Below are positions 34,301-46,300 of a stretch of DNA of 64,000 bases, piece after piece. Both the position numbers and the translations under genes were made by a program. The notes under the pieces were generated by a model, which worked only from the letters and a program-made list of their open reading frames with translations, searched no databases and was not told the origin of the DNA. Source of the DNA: Aspidiotus rigidus (Eukaryota > Arthropoda > Insecta > Hemiptera > Diaspididae); NCBI GenBank assembly GCA_035079385.1, contig JAVHKY010000059.1, positions 601,001-665,000 on the forward strand, read 5' to 3'. Positions within the stretch are counted from its first letter, which is position 1. Each line of letters begins with the position of its first letter.

Positions 34301-37300
34301 CCCCCTCCTATCATATATAGTTCGAGAGTCGAAATTTTTCTAAGTCCCTCTCCTATTATATATGGCTCGAGGGTCGCAATTTTTCTAAGTTTTTCGCTGG
34401 ACGGCGCACGGCGGACGGCAGATTTCTCAAATAGCCCCCCATAAAACAGGTTCCCTGTTAAAATTTCGACTCTCGAGCTATATATGATAGAAGGGGGATT
34501 TAGAAAAATGTCGATCCTCGAGCCATATATGATAGGAGAGGGACTTAGAAAAATTTCGACTCTCGAGCCATATGTGATAGGAGGGGGACTTAGAAAAATT
34601 TCGACTCTCGAGCTATATATGATAGAAGGGGGACTTAGAAAAATTTCGACTCTCGAGCCATATATGATAGGGGGGGGGGGGACTTGGAAAAATTTCGACC
34701 CTCGAGCTATATATGATAGACGGGGGACTTGGAAAAATTTCGACTCGCGAGCTATATATGATAGCAGAGGGACTTGGAAAAATTTCGTCTCTCGAGCGAG
34801 AAAAATTTAGATTCTCAAACTATATTATGATAGGCTTATAGTAGGTCTAGGCCTTCTTTATACTATCTTTATCTAGGTCTAGGCTTCCTTGAATTTTCAA
34901 TACCAAATCCCATTCGACACATAAAACAGGTTCCCTGCGTTCCACGTTTAACTTCGTTAAGGAAGCCGTCTTTTTCTAAGTTTTTCGCTGGACGGCGCAC
35001 GGCGCACGCCAGATTTCTCAAATAGCCCCTCATAAAACAGGTTCCCTGTTAAAACCCTAGGAGAGGTTCCCTGTTATAGTTCTGTGTGGCCGAGTTCAAG
35101 TTCCCCAGTCCTGGCATACAGTATTATTAAGGCCATACCAGCATTAAACTAAACCTAGCATATGCTTTTGGTAACTTATACTGAGCTTAAACTAGGCTCA
35201 CCATGTCATATACTAGATTAAACTAGGCTTTCCCCTCCTTTTGATGGACTTATCCTCGATCTGATCCTGGAGTCTGAGAATTCGAGTCTAAACCAGTGTT
35301 TTCTCAACCGGTGTGCCGCGGCACATCATTGTGCCGCAAGCCCGCCTCAGGTGTGCCGCAAAAGTTTTATCAAAAACATAAATCAACATGAACTAAAAAA
35401 GAATTGTCATTTTTTTTAATAACTTGACGAATTAATGTTATTACTTGAACTAAATAAATTGGAAACATTTTATTAACATATATAAATATATCTAATTTCC
35501 AATTACAAAATTGTATACAATAATAATAATTTTGATTCTTAGTACAAATTGAAATTTTTAAATTTAATTTATTAATTTAACGAAGAAAATAGGTTTAAAT
35601 AATTACAATATCAATATCTTTAGGGATAATAGAATGATTCAATAAAAATTTTTAATTTGTTACCTCGATGTTGAATTATTAGAATAATAAAAGAATTTTT
35701 ATAATTCAATCTGTAATTCTATTCAATTGATTGGGGATACAATCTATTTTAATATTTATTGATGGTAATGTTCATGAATGAATTATAATAATACAGAATA
35801 CCCCGACGATATATTATTCTCTCTGATTCTATTTCATTTCGAAATAATTTATTAACACTAAATTATAAAATAAAAAATTCCATTAATAATATATAATTTA
35901 AAAATACGAGTAATTTCATATTTAAAAAATAAAATATTAAATAAATCGAATAAATTAAATTTTTAATAATAACTAATATTCGAAATTAATTAAAAATAGA
36001 AATTGAAAATAAAGTTGATCGCTATCAAACTCATAATAAATTTAAAAATCAAACTTTCCAAAAGAATTTAAAAATTAAATTTCAAATTTAAAAATTAATA
36101 TTCTTTATAATATAAGAATTATAAAAGTAATACTTGAAGATAATGAAATAATATTAGATTTATTAATGATATCAGAAAAACCCAATTTAAGTAAAATTGA
36201 ATAAAATATTTTATCAAAAAATTAATTAAAATATTCATTTGAATTATACATGGATAGAAATTAAAATGAAATTAATTGTGTATTTTCTATTTAATTTAAT
36301 TTTTATAAATTGAATTCATAATTTATTTAATTATAATTATTTTAATTTCAATTATAATCAAAATATTAACTATTAATTTTCTTTTATATTGATCCATTAA
36401 TCTTATTAAAGTCATTTTCTAAAAATTTTTATTAAATTGATAATTTTAATTTTTAAAATTTAAATTGAATATTTTATTGATGAAATTACTTGGAAAAGTA
36501 ATCATAAGCCCTATCTGACCAATGTGTTCCAATTTTTGAATGATGTCAGTTCCAGTTATAATTACTTAAACTTGAGTCCAAACCTGCAGTCACTGTCATA
36601 AAAATCAAGAACTTCGTGTGACTTGGCCAGAAATACAGATTATATTTCATGTTTTTTCATAAATTTCGGAATTAGAAGAGCCCGGAGGGTTTCCAGTAAA
36701 TACGGGAAGCATCCAGACTTTTTTGCGTATATTGGTGGAAAATTTTTTTGTGTCTCGGTGGAAGATCAAAGCTCTTGTTTCTTGTGACCGTAGTACAGAG
36801 AAAGAAGGATGAGGCCTCATATAGCCATCTTGTAGGCTACAAATTCTGAAATTAGGAGGAGGAAATCTGTAGAGACATGAAAATGTCAAAACATACAAAA
36901 ATTTTCGATGTACAATTTGGAGTTCTGGAAATGCTGTGCCGCAGTAATATCGTCTCATGGAAAAATGTGCCGCGATATAAGAAAGGTTGAGAAGCACTGA
37001 TATAAACCAGAAACTAGGCTTAGCATACAATAATTATACCAGAATTTATTAGTCCTGTCAGTGGCCTACTATGTCTCAGTATATAATTATGTAGTATACG
37101 AGTAGAAGGCTATGTTAGGCTTAAACTAGATCTAGCATGCAGTATACTAGCCTAGAAGACTGTTGAAAAACGACAGCTTCCTTAACGGAGTTAAGCGAGG
37201 AACGCAGGGAACCTGTTTTATGAGTCATATGGGATTTGGTATTGAAAATTCAAGGAAGCCTAGACCTAGATAAAGCTAGTGCCTAGATCTACTATAAGCC

Positions 37301-40300
37301 GGGGATGATATTGTTTGAGAGTCTGAATTTTTCTCGAATCTCAAGCTATATACGACAGGAGGGGGACTTGGAAATATGAGTCATAGTATTGAGAACTCAA
37401 GGAAGCGTAGACCTAGACAAGCTAGTATAAAGAAGGTACTATAAGCCTAGTATAATATAGTTTGAGAGTCTAATTTTTTTTTGAATCTCAAACTATGTAT
37501 GATAGGAGGGGGACTTGAAAAAATTTTAATTCTCCCGAAAAATTCCTATCATGTAGCTCGAGAGTCGAAATTTTTCTAGGTTTTTTGTTGGACGGCGCAC
37601 GGCGGACGCCAAATTTCTCAAAAAGCCCCCCCGTAAAACAGGTTCCCTGTTGAAAAAAATGCGTCCAAAAGGGTCCTTGGTGGCATTTCCTAACCTCCAA
37701 ATGGAAGCAAGGTACCTCCAGAGGCAAAATTCTCCAGTCCAGCCTCCAACACCTTGGTTTAAATCCTCATTATAGCACTTCGGAGGTAGCTCCAGATGCC
37801 TCCAAGCCTCCAGTGAGCCTCCAAAATTTTAGCCAGCCTTCTCCAACAGTGTTTCTATACCGACTCATCTTTCCTCTGTGTCCTCTATTTCCTTGAGTTC
37901 CTGACCTATTTTGGTTCTATAAAGTTGCTCATTCTCGTTCACTCTTCTAGCGACCACCTGCAATTTAGTTTTCTTGGTATATCTCCATCCTAAATTTTAC
38001 TGTTTTCTTATTTTTCATTATCTTGTTAGAAAATCTCCCTTTATAGAGGATAGAATCGTTAGAGCTATGGGTCTCCTTGGAGAGGTCTGCTGGTGTAGGT
38101 GAAGGATACGCCACAATTTTTAAAAATTTCATCTACGTACAAGGTAAAGACAGTTAATTCATGATTGATAGATGATCTTCCCTGTCGCCTTTTCCATCAT
38201 GTTGGAAATGCAGATCCCGTGGCAAAAGTCTTAGATATTTTGTATGTATCGCGTGAAATTTTCTAAAGCGAAATTGCGACAGAAGTGTATATTCAGCTTT
38301 ACGGTTTTCGTATTCTAAAAATATTCACGCGAACAGACCTAACAAGTGGGAAAAATTGTACGCTGTACTTCTGGCGTCACTTTGCTTACACGGTAACCTT
38401 CTGCATTATATAATATTCTTTTTCATGCCCGACATTGACGACGCTGCGTTAACCGAGTCAAAGAAAACATGCAACTATAAATTGTGAATGAAAATACGTA
38501 TATAAAGTTACCATGTATAAAAAATTCATTCGACGCGCTGCGTTTCCCTTCATTCACGAAAGACTAAAGGCGTATGCATCGCACAAAAGTACTGTAGGAC
38601 TTTTCATTGTGTGATCTTTTTCCGTTATAGACTGTTATCACCCTCGGATACACGGACTCATTGTACGCGTGACATACAGTAGGGTATATCGTCCTTTTAT
38701 GACCGTTGAAAAAGAACAAAATACGTTGTTGATACTTTACATAATAAATCATGTGAAGAGATTACAAGTTCGCAACCGGTTAGACGTACGCGTGCAGTCT
38801 CTACATAATGATGTGTACGGTGCTGCAAAGGCGCACGTATAGAAGTGTTTTCTTTTCGAATTGATTATACGTATATTTGAATAATAATCCGCGTACGATC
38901 GTGCGAAGGGATGGAAAAAATTACGGCACTGGATACTGTCGTATTTGGGTAAGTGAAATCTCGGTTAAGGGCTCGCGTTGCCAAGATTAGGTCTAACTGA
39001 CGCCTCGATCGACGTCGTTTCCTTTCGTTTCTTCTCGTTTTCCGTCTCATTCTCGCGGGAAAGAGCGAAAACCGCCATTTATCGATTTTTTTGCCGTTCG
39101 TCGTCTCCCCTGGTAACGAAATATTCATCATAGCTTCGAGGGGGGGTTTTTGATATTTTTGTTTACCATCAATGTTTTTTGCACCAGTGCATAGATACGA
39201 CGTGTTGAGTGTTTTCGTAATTTTCTCCAGAGCTTTTAGCCTAGTTTACAGTATCGTAGTTCTGGAGGCTGCTTGTTTTCTTTGTGATAAATTATTAGTG
39301 GCGAGAATACTTTCGTATCGAAGTGACGACAATTGTGTTTTTTCACGAATGAATCGCGAAGGTAAATGTCAGGAGTCTGTCGTCTAGATCGAAGTTTCGT
39401 GCTTGCGAAGTTCGACTTGTGAAATTGTATAGAATACTCGCTGGTTTACGATGGTGACGTAAATGAGCCAATCAAGTTGAGATGCCCTCTTATTCCTTGG
39501 TGCGTCGTGCGAAAAGTAAGTTTGTAATTCGATTTTCGTGAAAATCTATTCAAATCGCGCGCATATCAATTCAAATTTCCCTGTCTCGAGTGAGCGATGA
39601 CGCATCGTGAAATTTGAAGAGCGCGCCAACATTGTTTTGATCATTCTCGATTCTATTCTACGTACGTGTGTGTATCGATTTACTGGTATTATTACCTATC
39701 TCTAGCCGGAGTAATCGGATACTTCTGCACGCTCCATGTGTGAAGAAAACGAGAAGTCGCGTGGATAGAATTAGCGTTATTTGTGGGGCGGGCAGGGAAT
39801 TCAGAGGAAGCACATGTGTCTGAGAGACTTATCTAATTCGGAGTTAACGAAGCAGTACAACTCAGTCGACGATTAATCGGATTAACGCGCGTCAATCAAG
39901 AAGAGACTTTACGGGTGTGCACAATTCCTGGCTATAGGCGTTTTAATTTTCCTTTGTGTTGCAAGTTGTGCGCGCAGAACTCATTTCAATTTCGAGACAA
40001 TATTAACGCTTTTGTGTTATTGTATGTTACAGGCCGATGCAACACTGGAGATGGAACAGAGGCATTTCTGTCAAGCGAGTCTCGAATACGTGTTTCTTCT
40101 GCAAGAAGTACAAGAAAGAAAGAAATTCGAGTTCGTTGAAACGGTAATTTTCCAACTTTTTGAAAAATGTTTAGCGTATACGCCGATGTTACCAGATCTT
40201 AGCTGGAGAACTTGTTGCGCAGAAAGGTGACCGTACTCTCGAATAGGGTCGGAAAAATAGCAGAGCTGAGACAGATTTTCTCCTTTTGCTTATCGACGTT

Positions 40301-43300
40301 ATGGTCAGTAGGGATAGAAATTCTGCGAATTGAAGAAGTAGGATTGTGCCGACATAACTCGCAATGATCATTCTAATAAATTTGATTCTGATGGAGTTGA
40401 CGTATTGATGTTTATCTTCCCTTATGAATTCTTTTTCTCTCACCTGCACGATTTTCTGAACTTCAATAGAAGAGGAAATTAATTTCTATCTTCTCGTTCT
40501 TGTGAAAATTAAAATAGCATGAATTTGAAAGTCGAAATTTTAGTGAAATTCACTTCCGAGAAAATCGAAGGACCAAGATTGTGCCTTCATGCTACGGTAA
40601 TAGAATTCGGAGTCACATTCTAGTCGGGCCCCAGCCTTGTATTATCTTTATCGACATCTCTTGTAAGTTTCTTAGCTGAGTGTCACGGAAAAAGCATTAC
40701 CGAAATCCTATACGGGGTGCCGATAGCCTCTCGTGGCTCCCAGAATCAAATTCTTGATTGTGCCCTCGTTGAACCTTATCGACTCCTAACCGATTCGATA
40801 TTTTGCCTAAAGTCGATTCAAAATCGACATCAATTTATGTACTTGTAGTTTCGCCCGATGTCCAAAATGACTGCAAGTTGACCCAAATTCGACCGCTTCT
40901 TCTTATCATCGACTCAATTTTAACGTTAAAATTTTGTGGATTTTAACTGCACAACGCAATAGAAGAGGTCAAAAAATGCCTCAGCTTCTGGTATCGAATT
41001 GAACCACTGCTGCGCTGCACAAGCATAATTGAGATTCTCAATGGTCTTTGTTGTATGATCATGACTTCGTATTATGTCTAGGAGTAGCGTAGTCACAAGA
41101 TAGCCACTTTCTAGAAAAACTGGAAAATCGGAAAAAGTTAGGGGATTTTATAAGACCTGGACACGTCAGAGGAAGGCCAGAGCCTTTGATGAATTTCGAA
41201 AAAAATCTGAGGGTTTCTTGGATGAAACAGAATTTATATCTCAAAAGGCTGTGTTTTTTATTGTTATTCTACAAAATATTGAAAATTTGTTGTGTAGAAA
41301 ACCTTGAAAAGTTGAGAAAACTCAGGGAATTGCATTCTTAAGAAAAAGTGGCCACCTCGTGTCACCAAATCGATGGAATGCTACAGGGTAATTATTATAC
41401 ACGGACTATAGGTCGATGTCTATTTGAAGTTGACCAGCGTACAATCGACACCCTATAGAGCAGTCGATTTCGGGTCGATAAAAAATTTTGGAGCAGTCGA
41501 CTCACTCCAAATCGAGGTTGATTTCAAGTCTACCAGCGTACAAAGCAATCTGTTGCTGGTCGATGGGATAATTTTGGAGAAATCGACGCGGCAAATGAGT
41601 GTCGATCTGAAATTGACGACGCAGCAGGCTGAAAGGAATTCTTTTTTTGGTATGTTTGTCACGTCCAAGTCTAGCAGTCTATCGTTGCTCTTCCTTGATG
41701 CTTCTAATTTTTTGTTTAGATGCAAACCGGTAATTTTTTTAAAGGATCGTTCGCAGTTTTTTCTGTTTTGTAAAATGGTGATTGGGTGCTATTAACCACT
41801 GGTCTCATCGGACGATTCGGTCGGTATAGTTTTACAAGCTCCTTGAATTTGGGTGCTGCCGGGTTCATCTAAAGTGTCAATTCACTATCAGGTACATTGT
41901 TCTCTCTCAACACAGTTTTCAGCCTGTTCTGGTCTCTCTGGGTCAAATCCTTCTTCAGCTCTTGATATCCATTCCCTGTAAAATTTACGACTGCACTTCT
42001 AACAGGAAACCTGTTCTCTAGGGGGGGGGGGGGGGGGTGAGATGTCTTGCGAAAACTGACGAAACAGAATATATGACAGCAAAGGGACTTTGAATTCAAT
42101 TTGCTCCACAGAACAGGTTCCCTGCAATCCTCGTTTAGCTTCGGTCCAGGAAGCTGCCGTTTTTTGTGTGTAGTCGTCCTTCCCAGTTACCACAACGCGA
42201 CTCTAGTTCCAAAACCTCTTAAGTCCAAAAATAGAAAAATTTTCTACCAGTCTCAACTGATTCAGAACAGTGTAGGAAATAAGAAAATGTAAAAATCCCA
42301 AAATTGACAGAAAAAATGGACTTACGACGTTTTGGAACTAGAGTCGCGACTATCGTATTGCCTGTGTCCAGCTCAGGTTGTTCTGTCGGATCTTTTTCTG
42401 TAGACCAGTGACCTTGCTCTGCATTGTTTGCGTTTTGTCGTTGATTAAGAAACTTTCCTAGTAAAAGAAAACACAGTACAGACATGCATTAATTGGCTTG
42501 GGCTTCTGGCCTCACGTCATATTCTATGATTTGTATTACTTGTTTTCGTGCTCACACTGTGTAAATTTCTCTGGCTTGTCGTACTTGATGCCATTCTCAG
42601 CAGTTTTTCTTCTTCTATTGGAACTCATATTGAGTGAGTAAGGTGTAAGTAGAGCACTAATCTTGAAAAAGTTACAAATATTGAAAAAGTTTTCCTAATG
42701 TACAATTCTACCTTATGAAGGGTGTGCTTTACTTGTTCGGAAACTCCAGTCGCATAAACATCCTCAAAAACACTGCAAGGTTCGGGAAGCCAGCGGTCAC
42801 TACGCGACGCTTGTCGGGCGTGCGTGGGTAGTCTTTGTAACAAACGACGAGGAATGATTTTGTAAGGTCACATCTCAGGGCTCCATTTTCCGATTTTTGG
42901 AAATGTTGTACAGAAGGGTTAATGTTATTACTTGAACTAAATAAATTGGAAACATTTTATTAACATAAATAAATATATCTAATTTCCAATTAAAAAATTG
43001 TATACAATAATAATAATTTTGATTCTTAGTACAAATTAAAATTTTTAAATTTCATTTATTAATTTAACTAAGAAAATGGATTTAAATAATTACAATATTA
43101 ATATCTTTAGGGATAATAGAATGATTCAATAAACATTTTTAATTTGTTACCTCGATGTTGAATTATTAGAATTATATTAAAAGAATTTATATAATTCAAT
43201 CTGTAATTCTATTCAATTGATTGGGATACAATCTATTTTAATATTTATTAATGGTAATCTTCATGAATGAATTATAATATACAGAATACCCCGACGATAT

Positions 43301-46300
43301 ATTATTTTCTCTAATTTTATTTCATTTCGAAATAATTTATTAACAATAAATTATAAAATGAAAAATTCCATTAATAATATATAATTTTAAAATAATTTCA
43401 TATTTAAAAAATAAAATATTAAATAAATTGAATAAATTAAATTTTTAATAATAATTAATATTCGAAATTAATTGAAAATAGAAATTGAAAATAAAGCTGA
43501 TCGCTATCAAACTCATAATAAATTTAAAAATCAAACTTTTCAAAAGAATTCAAAAATTAAATTTCAAATTTAAAAATTATTATTCTTTATAATATAAGAA
43601 TTATAAAAGTAATACTTGAAGATAATGAAATAATTAGATTTATTAATGATATCAAACAAACCGAATTTGAATAAAATTGAATAAAATATTTTATTAAAAA
43701 ATAAATTAAAATATTCATTTGAATTATACATGGATACAAATTGAAATGAAATTAATTGTGTATTTTCTATTTAATTTAATTATTATAAATTGAATTCATA
43801 ATTTATTTGATTATAATTATTTTAATTTTAATTTTAATCAAAATATTAACTATTAATTTTCTTTTATATTAATTCATTAATCTTATTAAATTCATATTTT
43901 AAAAATTTTTATTAAATTGATAATTTAAATTTTTCAAATTTAAATTGAATACTTTATTGATGACATTACTTGGAAAAGTAATCATAAGCCCTATCTGACC
44001 AATGTGTTCCAATTTTTGAATGATGTCACTTCCAGTTATAATTACTTAAACTTGAGTCCAAACCTGTAGTCACTGTCATAAAAATCAAGAACTTCCTGTG
44101 ACTTGGCCAGAAATACAGATTATGTATAATATTTCATATTGTTTCATAAATTTCGGAATTAGAAGAGCCCGGAGGGTTTCCAGTAAATACGGGAAGCATC
44201 CAGACTTTTTTGCGTATATTGGTGGAAAAATTTTTTTGAGTCCCGGTGGAAGATCAAAGCTCTTGTTTCTTGTGACCGTAGTACAGAGAAAGAAGGGTGA
44301 GGCCTCATATAGCCATCTTGTAGGCTACAAATTCTGAAATTGGGAGGAGGAAATCTGTAGAAACATGAAAATGTCAAAACATACAAAAATTTTCGATGTA
44401 CAATTTGGAGTTCTGGATTTGCTGTGCCGCAGTAATATCATCTCATGGAAAAATGCACCGCGATATAAGAAAGGTTGAGAAACATTGCTTTATTTGTTTC
44501 CAGAGTTTTCTTCTTTTTGTGCGATTCTCTACTTGTATGTCTTCAAATATCCCTCTCCTTGTGGTGTTCTTTGTTACAGTGTTTCCCATTAAGTGACTTG
44601 CCATCTTCTTTCTCCCTCGACTTTTGTGCTCCTTTTTCCTGATCTCAAACTTTCTTCCAGTCTCACCGATGTAGATACCCTCGCACTGCTCACAACTGAG
44701 CTTGTACACTCCGCTCAAGCTTTCCTTGTCCTTTTCTTCCGTCTGGTCCTTGCTGATTCTCTTCACTATGGGTTTGTCTATTCTGGATACCCACATTTAC
44801 ATCGTAGTCATTGAACGCCTTTATCAGCTTGTTTGTATACTTTCTTATGTATGGTGTAGATCCGTAGTATTTTCTCATTATGCCATCATGGGTTCCCTTC
44901 TTTGAAAAACTCCATCCACCACACCTCTATGGCAGCCATTGGCTTCTGCCATCTGCTCTACTGTCTCGATTTCTTTCCTCTTCTCTTCGTTGTTCTTGAG
45001 GAGAGAAATTTCTCGATAGCAGGAGTTCTGAATTACCGCTAACTTGTGCCTGGGGTGGTGGTAGGAGGCATTTGGGATGATGGTGTCTGTTTGCGTTGGC
45101 TTCCTGTAAACTTTGTATTCTATCCTGTTGTTCTCCAGTGTGAGCGTAAGGTCCAAAGAGTCGCTGGTCTCATTGCCTTTTTTTACTGTGAATTTGATGC
45201 TCTTATTTATCGCGTTTATTTTCGAAAGGAATAGGTCCACCTGCCTATCAGTGCCTGACCACACAATTAGGATATCATCTAACCTGTTATTGAAGCGGCA
45301 GTTGTTTCGGCTCAAGATCTCTTCCAATATGTTGGCGTACTTCAGCCCATCGGGGTTCCCATGGTATCTGTTGTTTTTGAGTAGAGTGAGAAGTTCCCTC
45401 TTCGGTACGGTACCAAATATGTTTGCCACATCAGAGGATATCAGCTTGTCGTTACTCTTGATTTCCAACTTGTCCAGTTACACATCAGATCTCCGTTGTT
45501 TCTGATACTTCGTCTGGGTGCAGACTGGTAGTTTTCTTTCAGGAATGTGGCTACGATCTTCGCTATCTTGTAGCATGGTGATTGCATGATGTTGACCAGG
45601 GGTCTTATCGAATGGTTCGTTTTGTGGAGTTTTACGAGCTCCTTGAGTTTTGGTGCACCCAGGTTCATGTCAAGCGTGCTGCCAGTGCCGGGTACATTGT
45701 TCCATTTTAACACAGCTTTCAGGTCATCTTGGTATTTCCGTGTTGGGTCCTTTGTTAGCTCTTGGTATCAATTCACTGCGATGTACGACTCCACTTTTGG
45801 ATGTAGTCCTTCTTCTCCATTACCACTACCGTGTTGCCTTTGTCCGCCTTTGTCAAAATCATATTGTTCCGTCGGATCATCTTATGTAGATTTGTGACCT
45901 TCCTCTGCATTACTTGCGTTCTGTCATTGTTTCGGCAAATCTTTGATGTCCAACAGCACGTTCCCAATTTTAGTCCGGGCTTCTGGTCTCACGTCGTGTT
46001 CTATGGTTTGTATTACTTGTTCGCAGCTAATGGCCATACTTTCAAGTTTACACTGGTTCAGCCTCTCTGGCTGCATATACTTGATACCTTTATCCAGCAG
46101 TCTTCTTCCTTCTTCCGTTTAGGTGACGCTTAATAGGTTCTCGGTTCTGGGAGCAAAGTTGTGCTCAGCTCTCGCCGTCTCTTCCTTTCTTTCTTCTTTC
46201 TTCCGGGTCAGTTCGGCAAACGTCTTCGTGATCTGTTTTGTCTGGGCTTCCACTCGTTTTTCCACATAGTCCTGTCCTTTCTTCCCCTCTCCTCCTTTTT

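Larger units (their letters stand above)
32230..35051 (-). mobile_element. Outer AACAGG-type element of a three-level nest
   Basis: 3' end (ACGGCTTCC stem-loop, reading + strand) at 32230 and 5' end (CCTGTTA) at 35051. The left part (32230-32464) has the tail, CAGGGAACCTGTTTTATG, the word CAAGGAAGCCTAGACCTAG and minisatellite units; the right part (34970-35051) is the GC block and 5' end. Everything between 32465 and 34969 is an inserted second copy. Confidence 0.75.
41644..42625 (-). pseudogene. Penelope-like element H fragment with two insertions
   Basis: Minus strand. Pieces of the N-terminal half of an E/F-type [43 protein letters not shown], and upstream words (TTGCTCTGCATTGTTTGCG side) matching the coiled N-terminus. 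Motif regions downstream of PMRPVVN are lost. It is cut by an AACAGG-type element (42000-42160) and a short TIR element (42196-42348). The terminal repeat to its right (42625-42730) is inverted relative to that of E and F. Confidence 0.75.

Noticed and set aside
32750..34444. 564-codon open reading frame
   Set aside because: It is the 45-bp minisatellite read in frame; no non-repetitive segment and no protein similarity. The same holds for 13886-14476 and the antisense frames.
35400..36480. Mitochondrial DNA insertion
   Set aside because: Composition fits, but I could not read any mitochondrial protein, rRNA or tRNA in it, and it recurs inside hAT ends.
36647..37030. 127-codon minus-strand frame, repeated at 44159-44386 and 54037-54264
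   Set aside because: Part of the non-coding right end of the hAT-ended element; the frame is not kept over its full length among the copies.
38865..39131. Basic 88-codon minus-strand frame ([17 protein letters not shown])
   Set aside because: Arises from a CpG-rich stretch, no family recognised and no splice or start context.
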